Positions 59,529 through 64,000 of a stretch of DNA of 64,000 nt are shown piece after piece. Each line of letters opens with the position of its first letter. The stretch's first letter is position 1. Both the position numbers and the translations under genes were made by a program. The notes under the pieces were generated by a model. That model saw nothing but the letters and a program-made list of their open reading frames with translations, had not been told where the DNA came from and did no database searches. The DNA comes from Petrolisthes cinctipes (taxonomy: Eukaryota > Arthropoda > Malacostraca > Decapoda > Porcellanidae), in assembly GCA_033782935.1 (NCBI GenBank), contig JAWQEG010000084.1, forward strand, positions 496,001 through 560,000. Direction: 5' to 3'.

Positions 59529-62513
59529 GTGTTAGAGTATTTTCAAAATACAGGCCAAAAACATACTGAAAATCGATCTTTTAGGTGCCCAAAAGTCGAT
59601 ATGTGCATGCATCTTCTGTACCCGTTTATATCTCAAATTCTGGCCCTAAACACCCGAAAATTCGATATTTTGGGGTCCCAGAAGCGATCTGTACATGCCT
59701 ACTCCGTGTTAGAGTATTTTCAAAATTCAGGCCCAAAACATGCTGAAAATCGATATTTTTGGTGCCCAAAGTCGATATGTGCATGTATCTTCTGTACCCG
59801 TTTATATCTCAAATTCAGGCTCAAAACACCCGAAAATTCAATATTTTGGGGTCCCAGAAGCAATCTGTACAGTGCTAGAATATTTTCAAAATATAGGCTA
59901 AAAACATGCTAAAAATCGATCTTTTAGGTGCCAAAAAGTCGATATCTCAAATTCAGTCCCAAAACACCCGAAAATTCGATATTTAGGGGTCCCAGAAGCG
60001 ATCTGTACATGCCTACTCCGTGTTAGAGTATTTTCAAAATACATGCTCAAAACATACTGAAAATCGATCTTTTAGGTGCACAAAAGTCGATATGTGCATG
60101 CATCTTCAGTACCCGTTTATATCTCAAATTCAGGCTCAAAACACCCGAAAATTCAATAGTTTGGGGTCCCAGAAGAAATCTGTACATGCCTACACAGTGC
60201 TAGAATATTTTCAAAATATAGGCTAAAAACATGCTGAAAATCGACATTTTAGGTGCCAAAAAATCGATATATCAAATTCAGTCCCAAAACACCCGGAAAT
60301 TCGATATTTAGAGGTCCCAGAAGGTATCTGTACATGCCTACTCCGTGTTAGAGTATTTTCAAAATACAGGCCAAAAACATACTGTAAATCGATCTTTTAG
60401 GTGCCCAAAAGTCGATATGTGCATGCATCTTCTGTACCCGTTTATATCTCAAATTCTGGCCCTAAACACCCGAAAATTCGATATTTTGGGGTCCCAGAAG
60501 CGATCTGTACATGCCTACTCCGTGTTAGAGTATTTTCAAAATTCAGGCCCAAAACATGCTGAAAATCGATATTTTTGGTGCCCAAAGTCAATATGTGCAT
60601 GTATCTTCTGTACCCGTTTATATCTCAAATTCAGGCTCAAAACACCCGAAAATTCTATATTTTGGGGTCCCAGAAGCAATCTGTACAGTGCTAGAATATT
60701 TTCAAAATATAGGGTAAAAACATGCTAAAAATCGATCTTTTAGGTGCCAAAAAGTCGATATCTCAAATTCAGTCCCAAAACACCCGAAAATTCGATATTT
60801 AGAGGTCCCAGAAGCGATCTGTACATGCCTACTCCGTGTTAGAGTATTTTCAAAATACATGCTCAAAACATACTGAAAATCGATCTTTTAGGTGCACAAA
60901 CGTCGATATGTGCATGCATCTTCAGTACCCGTTTATATCTCAAATTCAGGCTCAAAACACCCGAAAATTCAATATTTTGGGGTCCCAGAAGCAATCTGTA
61001 CATGCCTACTCAGTGTTAGAGTATTTTCAAAATACAGGCCCAAAACATGCTGAAAATCGATATTTTAGATGCCCAAAGTCAATATCTGCATGTATCTTCT
61101 GTACCCGTTTATAACTCAAATTCAGGCTCAAAACACCCGAAAATTCAATATTTTGGGGTCCCAGAAGCAATCTGTACATGCCTACACAGTGCTAGAATAT
61201 TTTCAAAATATAGGCTAAAAACATGCTAAAAATCGACATTTTAGGTGCCAAAAAATCGATATCTCAAATTCAGTCCCAAAACACCTGAAAATTCGATATT
61301 TAGAGGTCCCAGAAGGTATCTGTACATGAATACTCCGTGTTAGAGTATTTTCAAAATACAGGCCAAAAACATACTGAAAATCGATCTCTTAGGTGCCCAA
61401 AAGTCGATATGTGCATGCATCTTCTGTACCCGTTTATATCTCAAATTCTGGCCCTAAACACCCGAAAATTCGATATTTTGGGGTCCCAGAAGCGATCTGT
61501 ACATGCCTACTCAGTGTTAGAGTATTTTCAAAATTCAGGCCCAAAACATGCTGAAAATCGATATTTTTGGTGCCCAAAGTCAATATGTGCATGTATCTTC
61601 TGTACCCGTTTATATCTCAAATTCAGGCTCAAAACACCCGAAAATTCAATATATTGGGGTTCCAGAAGCAATCTGTTCATGCCTACTCAGTGCTAGAATA
61701 TTTTCGAAATACAGGCCCAAAACATGCTGAAAATCGATATTTTAGATGCCCAAAGTCAATATGTGCATGTATCTTCTGTACCCGTTTATATCTCAAATTC
61801 AGGCTCAAAACACCCGAAAATTCAATATTTTGGGGTCCCAGAAGCAATGTCTACATGCCTACACAGTGCTAGAATATTTTCAAAATATAGGCTAAAAACA
61901 TGCTAAAAATCGACATTTTAGGTGCCAAAAAATCGATATCTCAAATTCAGTCCCAAAACACCCGAAAATTCGATATTTAGAGGTCCCAGAAGGTATCTGT
62001 ACATGCCTACTCCGTGTTAGAGTATTTTCAAAATACAGGCCAAAAACATACTGAAAATCGATCTTTTAGGTGCCCAAAAGTCGATATGTGCATGCATCTT
62101 CTGTACCCGTTTATATCTCAAATTCTGGCCCTAAACACCCGAAAATTCGATATTTTGGGGTCCCAGAAGCGATCTGTACATGCCTACTCCGTGTTAGAGT
62201 ATTTTCAAAATTCAGGCTCAAAACATGCTGAAAATCGATATTTTTGGTGAACAAAGTCAATATGTGCATGTATCTTCTGTACCCGTTTATATCTCAAATT
62301 CAGGCTCAAAACACCCGAAAATTCTATATTTTGGGGTCCCAGAAGCAATCTGTACATGCCTACACAGTGCTAGAATATTTTCAAAATATAGGCTAAAAAC
62401 ATGCTAAAAATCGACATTTTAGGTGCCAAAAAATCGATATCACAAATTCAGTCCCAAAACACTCGAAAATTCATATTTAGAGGTCCCAGAAGGTATCTGT
62501 ACATGCCTACTCC
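59529..62513 (+). repeat. 2985-bp super-repeat, copy 2
   Basis: Units: 59529 (491), 60020 (325), 60345 (491), 60836 (501), 61337 (677) and 62014 (500), in the same order as copy 1 and with all its markers. Differences are few, for example AAACACCCGGAAATTC (60293), CACAAACGTCG (60895), TTTATAACTC (61110), GATCTCTTAGG (61383) and ATATTTTCGAAATAC (61699). Both copies end with a 147-bp M3 lacking one base (AAAATTCATATTTAG). Confidence 0.88.
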
Positions 62514-64000
62514 GTGTTAGAGTATTTTCAAAATACAGGCCAAAAACATACTGAAAATCGATCTTTTAGGTGCCCAAAAGTCGATATGTGCATGCATCTT
62601 CTGTACCCGTTTATATCTCAAATTCTGGCCCTAAACATCCGAAAATTCGATATTTTGGGGTCCCAGAAGCGATCTGTACATGCCTACTCCGTGTTAGAGT
62701 ATTTTCAAAATTCAGGCCCAAAACATGCTGAAAATCGATATTTTTGGTGCCCAAAGTCGATATGTGCATGTATCTTCTGTACCCGTTTATATCTCAAATT
62801 CAGGCTCAAAACACCCGAAAATTCAATATTTTGGGGTCCCAGAAGCAATCTGTACAGTGCTAGAATATTTTCAAAATATAGGCTAAAAACATGCTAAAAA
62901 TCGATCTTTTAGGTGCCAAAAAGTCGATATCTCAAATTCAGTCCCAAAACACCCGAAAATTCGATATTTAGGGGTCCCAGAAGCGATCTGTACATGCCTA
63001 CTCCGTGTTAGAGTATTTTCAAAATACATGCTCAAAACATACTGAAAATCGATCTTTTAGGTGCACAAAAGTCGATATGTGCATGCATCTTCAGTACCCG
63101 TTTATATCTCAAATTCAGGCTCAAAACACCCGAAAATTCAATAGTTTGGGGTCCCAGAAGAAATCTGTACATGCCTACACAGTGCTAGAATATTTTCAAA
63201 ATATAGGCTAAAAACATGCTGAAAATCGACATTTTAGGTGCCAAAAAATCGATATCTCAAATTCAGTCCCAAAACACCCGAAAATTCGATATTTAGAGGT
63301 CCCAGAAGGTATCTGTACATGCCTACTCCGTGTTAGAGTATTTTCAAAATACAGGCCAAAAACATACTGTAAATCGATCTTTTAGGTGCCCAAAAGTCGA
63401 TATGTGCATGCATCTTCTGTACCCGTTTATATCTCAAATTCTGGCCCTAAACACCCGAAAATTCGATATTTTGGGGTCCCAGAAGCGATCTGTACATGCC
63501 TACTCCGTGTTAGAGTATTTTCAAAATACAGGCCAAAAACATGCTGAAAATCGATATTTTAGATGCCCAAAGTCAATATCTGCATGTATCTTCTGTACCC
63601 GTTTATATCTCAAATTCAGGCTCAAAACACCCGAAAATTCAATATTTTGGGGTCCCAGAAGCAATCTGTACATGCCTACACAGTGCTAGAATATTTTCAA
63701 AATATAGGCTAAAAACATGCTAAAAATCGACATTTTAGGTGCCAAAAAATCGATATCTCAAATTCAGTCCCAAAACACCCGAAAATTCGATATTTAGAGG
63801 TCCCAGAAGGTATCTGTACATGAATACTCCGTGTTAGAGTATTTTCAAAATACAGGCCAAAAACATACTGAAAATCGATCTTTTAGGTGCCCAAAAGTCG
63901 ATATGTGCATGCATCTTCTGTACCCGTTTATATCTCAAATTCTGGCCCTAAACACCCGAAAATTCGATATTTTGGGGTCCCAGAAGCGATCTGTACATGC
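62514..64000 (+). repeat. Super-repeat, copy 3, one trimer shorter and cut by the window end
   Basis: Units: 62514 (491), 63005 (325), 63330 (501) and 63831 (first 170 bp). The unit at 63330 starts like those at 57359 and 60345 (CATACTGTAAATCG), but its M2 (63507) and M3 match the 57850 and 60836 units (ATATCTGCATG, TGTACATGAATACTCC). Compared with copy 2 it therefore lacks 491 bp, one whole trimer length. Its M2 reads ACAGGCCAAAAACATGCTG, as in copy 1; copy 2 has ACAGGCCCAAAACATGCTG. Confidence 0.87.

Larger units (their letters stand above)
1..64000. repeat. Satellite DNA array with higher-order repeat structure, continuing past both window ends
   Basis: Seen: every part of the window is built from one family of monomers of about 177 bp, all in the same orientation. 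Recurring landmarks are GTGTTAG or GTGCTAG, ATCGAT, CTGTACCCGTTTATAT, ACACCCGAAAATTC, TTTTGGGGTCCCAGAAG and CTGTACATGCCTAC. The array starts inside an M1 monomer and ends inside another, so both ends are cut by the window. No intervening unique sequence of even a few tens of bases was seen. Known: satellites of 150-180 bp with higher-order repeats are typical of eukaryotic centromeric and heterochromatic DNA. Inferred: nuclear heterochromatin. The centromere assignment is only a possibility and the family was not recognised. Confidence 0.97.

Noticed and set aside
1..64000. CRISPR-like regular repeats
   Set aside because: There are no short repeats separated by unique spacers. The whole period is conserved and the period is about 177 bp.
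1..64000. Human or primate alpha satellite, or the Arabidopsis-type 178-180 bp centromere repeat
   Set aside because: The length is similar, but the landmark sequences recalled for those families are not seen. Similar size alone is not homology.

Overview
The whole 64 kb is one uninterrupted, head-to-tail satellite DNA array. No gene, RNA gene, transposon, CRISPR array or non-satellite sequence was seen. It is about 62% A+T (counted on one reference monomer). The many open frames of 60-135 codons are by-products of a repeat whose monomer length is divisible by three. A nucleosome-sized tandem repeat with higher-order structure and multi-kb segmental duplications points to a eukaryotic nuclear chromosome (centromeric, pericentromeric or other heterochromatin) in a long-read assembly. 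I do not recognise the repeat family and cannot name the organism.

The array is nested at several levels. (1) A sub-repeat of about 88 bp: the two halves of each monomer are clearly related. (2) Monomers: M1 (177 bp), M2 (176 bp) and M3 (148 bp, equal to a full monomer minus 29 bp). Each starts at GTGTTAG (M1, M2) or GTGCTAG (M3), and all lie on the + strand. (3) A basic unit M1-M2-M3 of 501 bp (about 40 copies), or 491 bp where M2 lacks 10 bp before M3 (about 30 copies). Other units are M1-M3 dimers of about 325 bp (about two dozen), short dimers of 314-317 bp, and nine tetramers of 677-679 bp. (4) In many stretches two trimer flavours, A and B, alternate to give a hexamer of about 992-1002 bp. 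(5) Private variants mark larger duplications with offsets of about 1.0, 2.3, 3.0, 3.2 and 3.6-4.6 kb.

Layout: 1-12 kb is mostly 501-bp trimers, with a 2316-bp offset duplication at the left end and a tandem 1002-bp hexamer at 3727-5730. From 12.8 kb onward the 491-bp form becomes common. 15.7-16.9 kb is a run of dimers. 17.9-23.4 kb is a 3171-bp offset duplication with a third partial copy at 28.1-29.1 kb. 29.7-30.6 kb contains a broken monomer junction. 32.1-34.0 kb contains a tetramer and two 345-bp units lacking M3, which create the longest open frame. 34.9-42.2 kb is a segmental duplication into which two trimers were added. 56.04-56.54 kb is the one divergent island, with full-length M3-headed monomers. 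56.5-64 kb is a super-repeat of about 2986 bp.

Monomer and unit boundaries, lengths and copy counts were obtained by hand from the printed sequence. The lengths are internally consistent, but a dot plot should be used to confirm them.
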